The notes under the pieces are model-generated. The model did not search any database and was not told the origin of the DNA. It was given only the letters and a program-made list of their open reading frames with translations. The position numbers were made by a program, and so were the translations under genes. A stretch of 64,000 nt of DNA from Branchiostoma floridae (lineage: Eukaryota; Chordata; Leptocardii; Amphioxiformes; Branchiostomatidae), in contig NC_049979.1 in the NCBI RefSeq assembly GCF_000003815.2, positions 17,663,117-17,727,116 on the forward strand. Direction: 5' to 3'. Each line of letters begins with the position of its first letter. Positions within the stretch are counted from its first letter, which is position 1. Positions 1 through 11,254 of the stretch are shown here, piece by piece.

Positions 1-3000
1 CAAGGGGAAGGTCGTGGACATGCTGGGGACGGACGCCGATGTTGTCTGTAGATGTCAGGTGAGGCGTGGGGACGAGGGGAGGGGAGGGCCAGAAAATTTA
101 TGGCGCTAAAACTTAATAACTAGAGATCGATACAGTTGTGAAGTACGATTTACTGCTCCAAACTTACATATCACGTGGCATGACCTATCCAGGAACATTT
201 CCTGTATGTTCGCATGGCATTATGCCAGCGGTCCGGCTCTGAGAGTCATCAGAAGAAAAAGTCGATCAACGTTTGATTAAATCTCTTCATGTGATAATTG
301 GACATTAGAGCTATATTTAGGGTCTTCATGCGTCTTTACCCCTCCAGTCTATCACCCTGCGTGTGAACGGAAACTGCGAACCGTGCTTGTGATTTTGAAA
401 TCAGTGTAACCTCAAACTGAGTCAAAGAGTACGGCAGTTAGTGCCCCCCTCCCATCTTTGACGTTTGTTATGAAAGCCATGCATAATTGTCATGTTCTAG
501 TGTATCTCAGTATGTGTTTGCATAACACGAAACCTGACCATCTGTATGGCTCTATTTGGGTCACCCAAAACAACCCAGATGTGATGTGTAGGTAGCATTA
601 AAGTAGACAGATATAGATGTTAAGGAAGGGAAACAATCCATATGTTTTTTTTACCTTTCTATGGTGGAGATGGCACGCATTGCATCGTGGTATCTATGCA
701 GTATCACTCACTCACTCATTCTCCGGTTTAACGTCTGTTGTTCCCCAGCCTGTGGGGGTTAGACGTATGATATTAATAAATAAATACCATATACACTAGT
801 CTACACACAGAAATACATCTACTAGTACAGAAGAAAGAAAGAACAGATGATCAAGCCAACTGTAACCAAGGAGGTTGCTGTAACTACAAACACAAGACAG
901 ACAACTAATCAGGACAACTGGAAGTGTTTAAGTTCCTGAGGATTTAATTTCGCGGTAGTAGTGGTTTTAAGTTCACGGTAGCACCATGCACTGTAGTCTC
1001 TTACTGTCATTGAAAAATGTTTGCAGTGGTTTTAAGTTTGCAGTGAAGCGGCCACCGCGAAAACCGCGAACATTGAATCACTTGAAAGTTTCTGCATTTA
1101 CAGTATTCTTCAAGCAGAAGTTGGGTCACAGAGATAGTAGTGGCCAAGATTTTTCCTGGCTTGCTCCCCTCACCTCTGCCTCAAAACATAACAGGGCTGG
1201 GCTCTCCTTTCAAAATATGTCTTTGGTACGCCGCCCTGTGTAGAATTAAAAATTGTTTTGCAAATCGCTTTATTGCACAGGATTATGCCCATCCAGTACA
1301 CTGGTCCGTGATGGCCCCATACTGCCCTCGCCACTGCCTTTCCACAAGTTTGACAGTGCATCATAATGACTTTGTTCACGTGATAATGAATATTTTTAGA
1401 GACATCAGAACATTGAATGGTTCTTAAGAATTACTCTGTGAGCTATGGTGAAAATGATGGAGCAGAAAACAGACTTGCAAGTGCATTTCTGTACACGCAT
1501 TCACTTGCTATTGTCAGACTGGAAGCTTATACAGTCGCGTGGGTAGAAACACCAAACTCCTGCCACAAACTTTCACCTAGTTACAAATTGGCTGTAATGT
1601 GTTAGAGATTTAGAGTGATTACACTTAAAGGCTTGATCTGTTCAATTTTGAGGCATAGGTGATGGGAGCGAGCCGGTAAAAATCCCTACGACTACTCCGC
1701 GGCCCATCCTCTGCTTGAAGAAAACAAATGCAAGACAGACATGCATACAACTTAGAGCAATACATGCATATTGGGGTAAATTCTGTTCTGTATACAAAGA
1801 TACTGCTCAGTTGTCAATGTATTGGCAAAGCACATTGTTTCTGTGCTTCAATTATCGAGCCAACACATCCACACACTCAGGAATCAGTCAGGATGCCTAA
1901 ATTCTATTGTTTCAGGGTGGTAACAATGCTGGCCATACTGTAGTTGTGGAGGGAACTGAGTATGACTTCCACCTGCTACCCAGTGGAATCATCAACGATA
2001 AAGCTATTTCAGTTATAGGTGAGTAGAAAAGAAGAACAACAGGAAATGTTCTGTATACTATGCTACGAGAAGACTGATGGATCATCTTATGTTGTACTAA
2101 GTAGATACAGTATTTGGTATGCAATGAGTATTTTGGAATGTCTTTCAGTGAACAGTTAAGGCACAGTTATGTCAATTATACAAGAGTATCAAAAGGGAAT
2201 AGCATCTGTGCTGTAATGACTACAGTACTTCAGTCTGTAATGTTAGTCTAAGTATAGATTGCTGTCAGGATTGCATTTGTGTATTTGTGCCCATATTCAC
2301 AGCAAAATTGAACAGTAACATTAAAATCTTCCAGTTTGTATTTGGGTCATCAGTTAAGCTGGCTGGTTTATTGCACATGACCCTGTATGTCAGCCATGAC
2401 CCTGTATGTCAGCCACAAATCCTTTCACTCCTGTCAGCCATTCCGACACAGCTATATTTGAGATCCCTCTGACGTCACTCAAGGTTTTAATTTCCATACG
2501 GAACCAATGAAAACATGCCACATTTCCAGGGGGGTGGCCATTTTGCTTTTCAAAATCAAATAACACTATGGTGATTCTCTGATTTTACACATACATATTT
2601 GAAATATCAATGCAAAAGACATTTTATTTTGTTATTTGCTATTGGATATGTGAATATTTCACAATCATTTCTCAGACTGTCACTATGATTTATAAAAGTA
2701 TAATTTTTGAAATCAAATAAGGTTTGTTGTACTTGAGGGTAAAGTTAGATAGTTGATGTATGAAATGATACATCAATTCTTATACAATTGAAACCACATT
2801 TACTGTCCTTAATATTTGTAGCCATGTTAAAGCTACAAAAGTATTCTGTGCCAATTATGCTAATAAACAAAATTATGCTGAAGTTTATTTTCAGGGTTAT
2901 GCCTGTTATACCAATGACATTAACAATTTTAACAAATTCCTTTGTATGTGAATGTGATTTAATCACCACCACTTTTAACTCCATCAGGAAATGGGGTGGT

Positions 3001-6000
3001 AATTCATCTTCCAGGACTGTTTGAAGAGGCTGGGAAAAATGAGGCCAAAGGTGAGACAACCAATTTGTTTATACAGGGGTCATCCTGTAGTTTTAGGGTT
3101 AGGATACAAACGTCCTACAGTTGTAGACGAAATTGTATGTGTTTTTTTACTTCCATGTTCTTCATTGTTCTGCTGTTAAATATGCTGTGTCTTATATTCC
3201 TGTGAAGATATCTTATTTTAGTCATACTCTTACTTAGTATCAGGCCTCTTCCTTACCATTGCTCTAAGACGTAACAAAGGATATTTGCCCAACAGCTGTT
3301 GAAACTATTCCAATCTCTGTCATATTGGTACACAGCACATTCTGGACTAAAATAGTTGTCAAGAAGTAGATCATAACATGTTCCAATAATATGGCTTCTA
3401 TGTCCTTGCCAGCAAGGGCAAACTGGTTCATAGGTCTACCATATTATTGTATATTTTTTCATGTCATCTTTTTTTTGCATTCCATTTTACAACTGTGTTT
3501 GTATCTAGCTAAGTTTTCTGCAGTCCTCCAAATTAAATTCAGAGATCTACTTAGTAAGTTTAGAAACCTTAGTTTTAGTAGTGCTAAATTTCTATGATAG
3601 TAAGAATATTAAGACTATTCAGTTTCATTCGACTTATGCCTGATTGATGTCTGAGTTATAACATGTATTAGTATTGGGGCAAACTTTTAAGCACATAACA
3701 AGCAATGAGACTCCAATGTTGTGAAAAGCATGGGATAAATTCTTCCCCAGTCACTGAACTGTTAGGTGTCATCTTATCACACAGCTTGTAACTTGTCAGT
3801 GGAATATGTCATGATTGATGTTCCGCTGCAGCTGCCCTGTATGTTTCTGAGAGCTGGTGACCTTTGAGCTGTGTGTTTGTGTGGGTGTGAAAAAGACTTT
3901 GGCTTATGCCTTTCTACATTTGATACCACAATATTTTGACATTTCATATTCAAAATATTTCATACTACCATGTAACATGTTCATGTGCTACACTGTATTT
4001 ATTAACTTGAGGCCAAGCAAGATTTACTTTCATGATCAGCAAATTCTGCTTTAGCCATTGTGAAACTTTTTCTAGAAAAAATCGATAGATAAAGCATTCA
4101 AGAACAAACAGTTAACACTGGATCTACATTTTCATGACTGTGTTGTACTACCTAAACATCAAAGGAATTATTGATGTAAGATTTCATGTCTAATTTTACT
4201 TTACTTTACTATACAAGAAACATGATTTTCCTATGCTCACCTAGCCTTTATCTTTATATGTAGATAGTGTACAGAATTTGATACCAATTGTATTTAATTG
4301 TGGGGGAGGGGGAGGGAGATCCAAATATACTGACTGATATTTTGACATCGTTACTTTCCTGTTGTTCCTCCAGGACTGATAGACTGGCAGGACCGTCTCA
4401 TCATCTCTGACAGGGCTCACCTTGGTAAGCCGACATTCCATTTCTTTAAAGATATACTTATATTCATTAATGATACAATATATCATACTTGTAAACAATG
4501 GAACATAATGAATTGTGTAGTTCTGTACTACTCAAAAAGTAGCGTAGGTTTGTTCATGTTCACTGTATGTGCCTTCCTTGCTTCTAATATGATACAACAT
4601 TGTGTATTTTCAGTTTTTGACTTCCACCAAGCTGTGGATGGACTTCAAGAGCTGGAGAAAGGAGGGAAAAGGTGATTAAATGAAGTAACTACTGGTCTGA
4701 GATTAAACTCACATATTAGATAGAAGACAACACCTGTTATCCTGTCACTGATTACTCCTCTTTGTTTCCTACAGCCTTGGCACTACCAAGAAAGGCATTG
4801 GTCCAACATACTCTTCCAAGGTAGGAATGTTTGTTGGCATCTTCATTGTTCAGACTTTGAATTCAAACAACTGTAGATCTATGTCCTTTTTTCACACCAT
4901 TGTACTATGATTTATCCTCTGATATTTTGACCATGGTAGTAGAACTACAACCTCATTACCACTATTCCCCATGTCCACAGGCAGCACGCAGTGGTCTCAG
5001 GGTCTGTGACTTGCTTGCTGACTTCAAGGTCTTCTCAGACAGGTAAAAGTGGCTAGCCTTTTACATGAAGAAAATAGAAAAGATATAAAACTTCATTCTT
5101 TCTTGAGGCTATACAGGACTCGAAATTCATTTTTGGGATTAGGTGCAATGGTGCACCCAGCTTAAAAAATTGGGTGCACCCAAAAAATTTTGGGTGCACC
5201 ACTTAAATTAAACTTTTTAAATTTGATTTAAAGTAATAATCTAATATCAAATTCTTAAACAAGTACCATGACAGATATTTTTATTATCTATCAAATGCTT
5301 AGATGTCAAGAATATGATGTATACTAGTATACATCATATAGTAGATATCTTTACATACATTAACCTAAGAAAATATTTGGGTGCACCCACAGAAAATAAT
5401 TGGGTGCACAGCTCCAATTTTGGGTGCACCTGGGTGCACATGCACCCAGTATTTCGAACCCTGCTATAGAATTTTAATTATGTCATGACTTGATTTGAAC
5501 CTTAATACAGGTAAGTAAATTTGATAATCAGTTGTATTTCTGTTCACAGGTTCAAGATGCTTGTGACGCAGTACGAGCGCATGTTTCCAAACCTTAAAGT
5601 GGACGTTGATAAGGAGCTGAAGCGTTATGAGGTGAAGAAATAGTCTGTGCCATCACTGCATTTTTGTTCATTCTTGTCCCATACCTCTGATTTTTGTTGG
5701 TTGAACATTGTTTGCAGTCACATATAATATAATGTCTATCTTCTAACTACGATATGCAATCTTTTGAACAACTGCAGGACCTGAAAGAAAGGGTCAGGCC
5801 CATGGTGAAGGATGTGGTGCACTTCCTGAACACACAGCTAGAGGGCCCACAAAAGAAACTTCTTGTGGAAGGAGCCAATGCAACCATGCTGGACATTGAC
5901 TTTGGTACAGACAGGATTGCTCAAGATTCATGATAATTGAATTTTCATAACCTTACTGAATCTGATAATGTCAATGTCTTGGACATGATTGTTGCCAGGG

Positions 6001-7683
6001 TGTTATGTCATTTTTAAGAAGGTTTGGACAATGCTTGGTGGTGTATTGTCCTGTAGGAACATATCCTTACGTGACATCATCCAACTGCACGGTGGGCGGA
6101 GTGCTGACAGGACTGGGCATCCCTCCCAGATGTATTGGAGAAGTGTATGGTGTGGCCAAGGCTTATACCACCAGGGTAGGAGATGGTGCCTTCCCAACGG
6201 AGCTGAACAATGTAAGAACTTGTGCTTCACTTTTATTTGCTCTTTTCTAGTTTGTTATTTCTATTTCCCTGCAAAGCAAAGCCAAACTTTTTTTTTGCAT
6301 ACCCCAAATGCTTTCACAAAGTAGAAAAATGTATATCAGCTTTGTCATTGTGTGTGTAGGAGCTAGGAGAGCTGCTACAAGAACGAGGCCATGAGTTTGG
6401 CGTGACCACCAAGAGGAAAAGAAGGTGTGGCTGGCTGGACCTGGTGCTGTTGAAATATGCTGACATGATAAATGGCTTCACAGCGTGAGTATGATCAACA
6501 CTTACCTTACCTAGTCCCAGTCTGATCAACACTGCAGGCTGGTTATAGTAAAACATTTACTTAAACTGCATGTTGTGGGATAGAATGAAGAACTGGAAGG
6601 GTTAGGTATGGTACCTGAAATATTTGAGTCTGTCAAGAACAATGATGGTGTAGTGCATATTTGTATTTGATGACTTCACCAAAAAAATACCAATTTTATT
6701 TTCATCATGGAGAAAGTTGAAGAGCCTTGATTGGTTCATATGTCCCAGTGATATACAAGATTGAGAAAAGAGCCAGATTGACAAGACTGTGTTAACAGAT
6801 GTTTGATGTTGTGCCCATAGTATTGCGCTAACCAAGCTGGACATTCTGGATGTCTTTGATGAACTCAAGATTGGTGTTGCCTACAAACTGGATGGCAAAA
6901 AGCTTCCCAACTTCCCAGGTGAGAACATATTCAAAATAAATAGCTTTCATTAAGCCTGTGTAACATTTAATAGTGTTCAAAGACAAACTCTTTTTGTGCT
7001 CGGTCAGCTTTAGAATGGCTAGATGCCTTCTAGGACATTTTTATTGAATGGACTAGTGGCTAAAAACAGGAATGATTGATTGGTCTTTAATTTTAAGGCA
7101 AACAGACGAGAGTCCATGCCATTCTGCCTGGTGATGACTTTTCAGTTGGTTGTTGTTGAGGTTTCCTACTGTTCTGTCCCCTCCAGCTAACCAGGAGATG
7201 CTGAAGCAGGTGGAGGTGGAGTACTGCACCATGCCGGGGTGGAAGACAAACACTGAGAACCTGCGCAGCTTCCATGACCTGCCTGAGAACGCACAGAAGT
7301 ATGTCAGGAAGATTGAAGAGGTTCTAGGAGTTCCAGGTCAGTATTCTCGCTTAGTCAATCTTCCTTATAGATGGTGTATGTAAGCTTGATAAAAGTAGAA
7401 ATAGGCTAAGGAATAGCTTTGCTTTCAATATTTTTATCTCAGAATATTGTTATTGATCACTATCCCATCCTTGTCAATAAACATTTGTATTGTCTTTGTC
7501 AGCAGCTTTGTAATACACACATGCTAGTTGGTCAGCCCTGGCTTTGTGCACTGAACAGCCAAACCCAATAAATAGATAATACATTTTTTATCAGATGAGA
7601 CACCGATTGATATCTTTTTTCCTTTTCCAGTGAGATGGATTGGTGTTGGCGCTGCCAGGGACTCCATCATCAAGATGTTTTAG
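1..7683 (+). CDS. ADSS: Adenylosuccinate synthase (5' part outside window), 14 exons
   Basis: Joins IMP and aspartate using GTP to make adenylosuccinate, the first committed step to AMP; cytosolic homodimer. Exons seen: 1-58, 1916-2018, 2988-3050, 4374-4424, 4614-4671, 4775-4820, 4981-5042, 5550-5631, 5778-5904, 6057-6211, 6360-6484, 6821-6918, 7187-7336, 7631-7683. All have AG/GT borders and the phases add up to 409 codons plus TAG. Family motifs in order: [33 protein letters not shown] (after the first intron), [58 protein letters not shown] and the C-terminal RDSIIKMF. Vertebrate enzymes have about 456 residues, so some 45 N-terminal residues, including the GDEGKG loop start, lie left of base 1. 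Vertebrates have two paralogues (ADSS1 and ADSS2); I cannot say which this matches better, and a lancelet would be expected to have one pro-orthologue. Confidence 0.96.
919..1105 (-). repeat. MITE-like repeat, CGCGAA-rich family, copy 1
   Basis: Lies in the first visible ADSS intron. It is rich in the words TTCGCGGT/ACCGCGAA and TTAAGTT. It ends at the right in TTTCTGCATTTACAGTA, the reverse complement of the left end of the copy at 10740-10898, so the two copies lie in opposite orientation. The left terminus is decayed and its border is approximate. No coding capacity is visible. Confidence 0.6.
2376..2413. repeat. 19-bp tandem duplication in ADSS intron
   Basis: The word CATGACCCTGTATGTCAGC occurs twice in direct succession (2376-2394 and 2395-2413). 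This is a recent slippage or duplication with no evident function. Confidence 0.9.
5109..5469. repeat. Inverted-repeat element with GGGTGCACCC clusters
   Basis: Lies in the ADSS intron between the exons ending at 5042 and starting at 5550. The ends form imperfect terminal inverted repeats of about 18 bp (CTATACAGGACTCGAAAT on the left; the reverse complement of the right end is CTATAGCAGGGTTCGAAAT). Just inside each end lie several copies of the self-complementary word GGTGCACC, mostly as TGGGTGCACCCA. The AT-rich middle holds a perfect 28-bp palindrome at 5312-5339. No ORF. A non-autonomous DNA element (MITE) is the likeliest reading. Confidence 0.65.
7437..7583 (+). repeat. LINE 3'-end-like repeat, copy 1
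   Basis: In the last ADSS intron. It matches 27970-28135 along most of its length: both share GAATATTGTTAT near the start, CATTTGTATTGT in the middle, and finish with GCTGAACAGCCAAAC or a close variant followed by AATAAATAGATAA. A shared 3' end running into a short A/T-rich tail repeat is typical of CR1-like non-LTR retrotransposon tails; family assignment is inference. Confidence 0.55.
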
Positions 7684-9615
7684 TAGGATTTGGGCCATGT
7701 CACGCTGCCTCTGCACCACAAGAACTTTACATGACTCATGCTGCTCCTCAGGAACTCTGGGATAGTTTGTGGTATAGCATAAATTGCAGTAGTCCAATGA
7801 AGAAGGATGGTGTTTTAGCCAAATGTAAGCAATTGCTGACAAGATGTAAACCTGATAATTCAAATTTAACCATGCCATAGAGTCACTTAACTACATGCAG
7901 AATCACTTCGGCACAGTCTTATGCCAGTATGATATCAATGGTATACGTCTTCAACTGTAAGGCAATGTAAGTCAATGAGAGTGTAATGCACTGTGATAAA
8001 AAATGTAGTTAGTGTAACATAGAAATATTGAAAACAGTAGTTGTCATCTGTAGTCCTTCCATTTGATATGCTTTTATAGATTGAAATGGAATCAGAAATA
8101 GAACACTGTACTTTCCTCTACACTTAAGGATTAAGGTTGAACTTGTGTACATGTAGGTCCCACACATGGAAACAGACACATGGTGTTGTGATGCTTCTAT
8201 TGTATCAGCCCTGCAAGTATAAGTGTGCTGTGAATTTGTTTAATACTTTACTTGTCTTCCTTATACACAAGTGGTGGTTAAGTGGCCAGGGAAATGAAAT
8301 TGCCCTCATGGTAAAAATGAAGGCTGGTCTTACTGCAGAGTACTGTATTTCAATGCAGAAATGGTGAACAGTGTATAAATCTCCTGCATAGGATAATGCC
8401 AGAAAGGTATCTATGGAAACACTAGTACAGGATTACGCTTTCCTCTCACTGAATAGCCCAAATTAGTTATTTCAAGAGGGAAACAGGTGGCTTGTGTGTT
8501 TTCTTCAGAATTCTCCTTCAAGAAAAGTTTTTTGGAAGTTTGATTGGTGGGTCATATTGCTACTTGGTACATCCGTAATGAAAAATTCAAATCTATTACT
8601 AAAATAAACAGGTAGTTATTGCATTATATTTGATGCCTTCTGGTAGCTGCTTTGGTCTACCTCAAGAGTTTGTGGTGTTTGGAATGTTGGAAAGAAGTAT
8701 TGTTTTAACTTGTGCCATATTGTATTGCTGTTCTCACTGCTGTGTTTGAAGGCAACTCCTGTGCAGAAAAACAATCAAAAATAGGCAAAGCAAAAGCCTA
8801 ATATTTTGAACAGATTGTTTGAAGTAAGTTCCTCAGCTTTTCTGGACAGAGAAAATTTAGGACAAAGACTAAGCAGCTTCCCTATATCCTTGCTGATAAC
8901 ATGCAAAAGTGATACAGATACCCTTAGTAACCATATAGCATGTAGATGTTTAAGATCTCTACCTGCAAGTTATACAGCTCATTTGGTGTTGCTGGATTTT
9001 GATACTTTCTTGCCATTGGCACAAAGAGTGTTGTTCTTTTAAGTACAATTTTGTGTCTTCTGTTCAAATGCAGCTATTTGTCTACATGATGACAACACCT
9101 TCCAGGTATGATAGGTTTCTGTTAACAACTGCTGTGGGAAGGGATGTATTGTCCTCAGCACTAAAAAATATGGCAGGAGTAATATTTAAGTTTTGTGTGT
9201 TGTGGAAGTTTAGCAGAACTTATTCCTGTTGTGCACCTGTCAATGTAAATAAACACAGATGGGAAGGATAGAATTGATATTCCACACAAGGGAAGCAAAT
9301 TAAGCCAAAGTGTTAAGAACAAGAACATTGCAAATTGAGTTCCATACAAACATCAACCTTTCTACAATCCCAAAGGTTATGATTTCACCTCGTGTTACAC
9401 ACTTTATAATCGGTCAGTGCAAATTTTAGTTTATGTCCTTATGGGTGGTTGTACACTGATAGGTGCATCAGTTGGGTAGTAAACAATAGTTTATACCAGA
9501 TGTAAACTAATGATGAGGATGATGTGTAAAATGTAAGGTGGTGTTGGTTTTACAATAGGTTAAAATATGTATCTTTTATCACAAGAATTACTATGGCAAA
9601 GCATGAAATAAATTT
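7684..9615 (+). other. ADSS 3' untranslated region and flank
   Basis: No further exon follows the TAG at 7681-7683. AATAAA poly(A) signals in the sense direction occur at 9248-9253 and 9607-9612, so the 3' UTR may be about 1.6-1.9 kb. Open frames in this stretch have no recognisable domains and I treat them as chance. Confidence 0.5.
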
Positions 9616-11254
9616 TGATTTGAAAATGTCATATAGTCCAAGTCTGTACTTCAACCTAAGGAATGTGCCCATCATTTTGAGGCCTGGACTTGTCCACAGT
9701 CAAATAAGCCAAAATGCTGCAGCTATAAAATTTCCACTACATCATTATTTGTATAATTGAACACAGTGACCCATGCCCTTACATCCATAGCCCTACTGAC
9801 GAATAGATGGAATCCTCAAATATACCGGTAGGTTGTAAAGTTTCTTGTGGATTTATATGTTTTCATCATTAATTTTGTAAATTAACTGCACATTGGTATA
9901 AGATACATCTAATTTTGTTAATCATTATATTAGTTTTAAAAACAAGCCGTCAACCCTTGCTTTAGATACTCAACTTACGTTCCAACAAAACGGCCCAAAG
10001 CAGTTCCAAACGAGGCACTAGAGGGTCAAAATTTGTATTACTTATACCCTGCCCAAGAGCTAGCACAACCATTACCACTTCTGGAACATTAGAATAATGT
10101 CAAACTCAGAAGCCCTGCTGCAGTACCATGGGAAGCTGCTGAAAGGTCAAATTATAAATTGAGCTTCATCTACTTAACATATGAGGATCCATCAACAGCT
10201 TCTCGAGTTATATGTCAACAGCCATTCCATCATAGCACAACTGAAAACAACCTTGGAGAAGGTAATTTGTTCTATAATATGTTGCAATTCAGCTTTGGAA
10301 GATTCATCAACATGAATTTAAACGGCACTGCCATGGTGCATGAGTCTGCATATAGAAGATTCTACTTTTCTACTGCTTTGACTGGATATGCAGCTTTTCA
10401 TTCATTTTAAGACTTAGCAGCCTTCCCCAGTTTTATATAAAAAAATAAAAGATGTGTATCAACTTCTTTTTACAGCATTCTAATAAATCTGTGAACATTT
10501 CTCATTGCCAGCACCTAATTTTAAAAATTTGGCTAAACTCTAATATAAACAAAGTCAACATTGCTATGGAAGAAAAAGACTAAGAAAGTATGTAGTTGGG
10601 CTGACACCCACAATTTATTCATTATTCAGCATGATTTCTGTCCCCAGGTTTGATAGGATAAAGGTTAGAAATAAATGGTCCACTTATTCTAAAATTTTTC
10701 ACCTCATGTAATGTTAATACAATTTCAAACTGTAATGTATACTGTAAATGCAGAAATGTTCACGGTGGATTAATGTTTTTCTATTATGATATTAGATTGC
10801 AGTCTATGGTGTTACCGCGAACTTAAATCCACCGCGAAAAGTCCTTTTTCCCGCTACCGCGAAATTAAATCCCCGCGAACTTAAATACATTTACAGTATT
10901 CTACTTTTTAAGTACATATACATTTACTTGTGGGTAAAGCATTGATGTATTCTCTTGGTGTCTTGGTATGTCTGCATGTGTTTCTGCAATTCTCAATACA
11001 TGTATACACAATTCAGTGTTGAATGCCCTTGATATATCTACATATGCTCTACAAAAATAATAATGTACCTGCCACAATACCTTAAACAACATCAGCACCA
11101 GCTAGTCTACAAAATCAAACCAATCAGTGGTCAGAAGACATATGCAAAACATTTGTTGGGTATCATTTTCCATTCCATTGTAGTAAAGAAGATGAGATAA
11201 GCATAGTTTGGTCAATATTCAGAGGCAGATGTGTAAATGTGAACCATGTAGTCA
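9616..11254. other. Convergent intergenic region ADSS / NAA40
   Basis: Holds the 3' flank of NAA40 (- strand) and the MITE at 10740-10898. The ORF at 10159-10410 (+) shows no domain, codon bias or splice support and is not called. Nothing else recognisable. Confidence 0.5.
10740..10898 (+). repeat. MITE-like repeat, CGCGAA-rich family, copy 2 (complete)
   Basis: A 159-bp element with perfect 11-bp terminal inverted repeats TACTGTAAATG (the right end reads CATTTACAGTA). The interior carries repeated ACCGCGAA and CCCGCGAAC words followed by TTAAAT. Shares these words and its left end with 919-1105 in opposite orientation. Confidence 0.7.

Noticed and set aside
10159-10410. 83-codon frame between ADSS and NAA40
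   Set aside because: No domain, no splice sites and AT-rich codons; length is within chance expectation.
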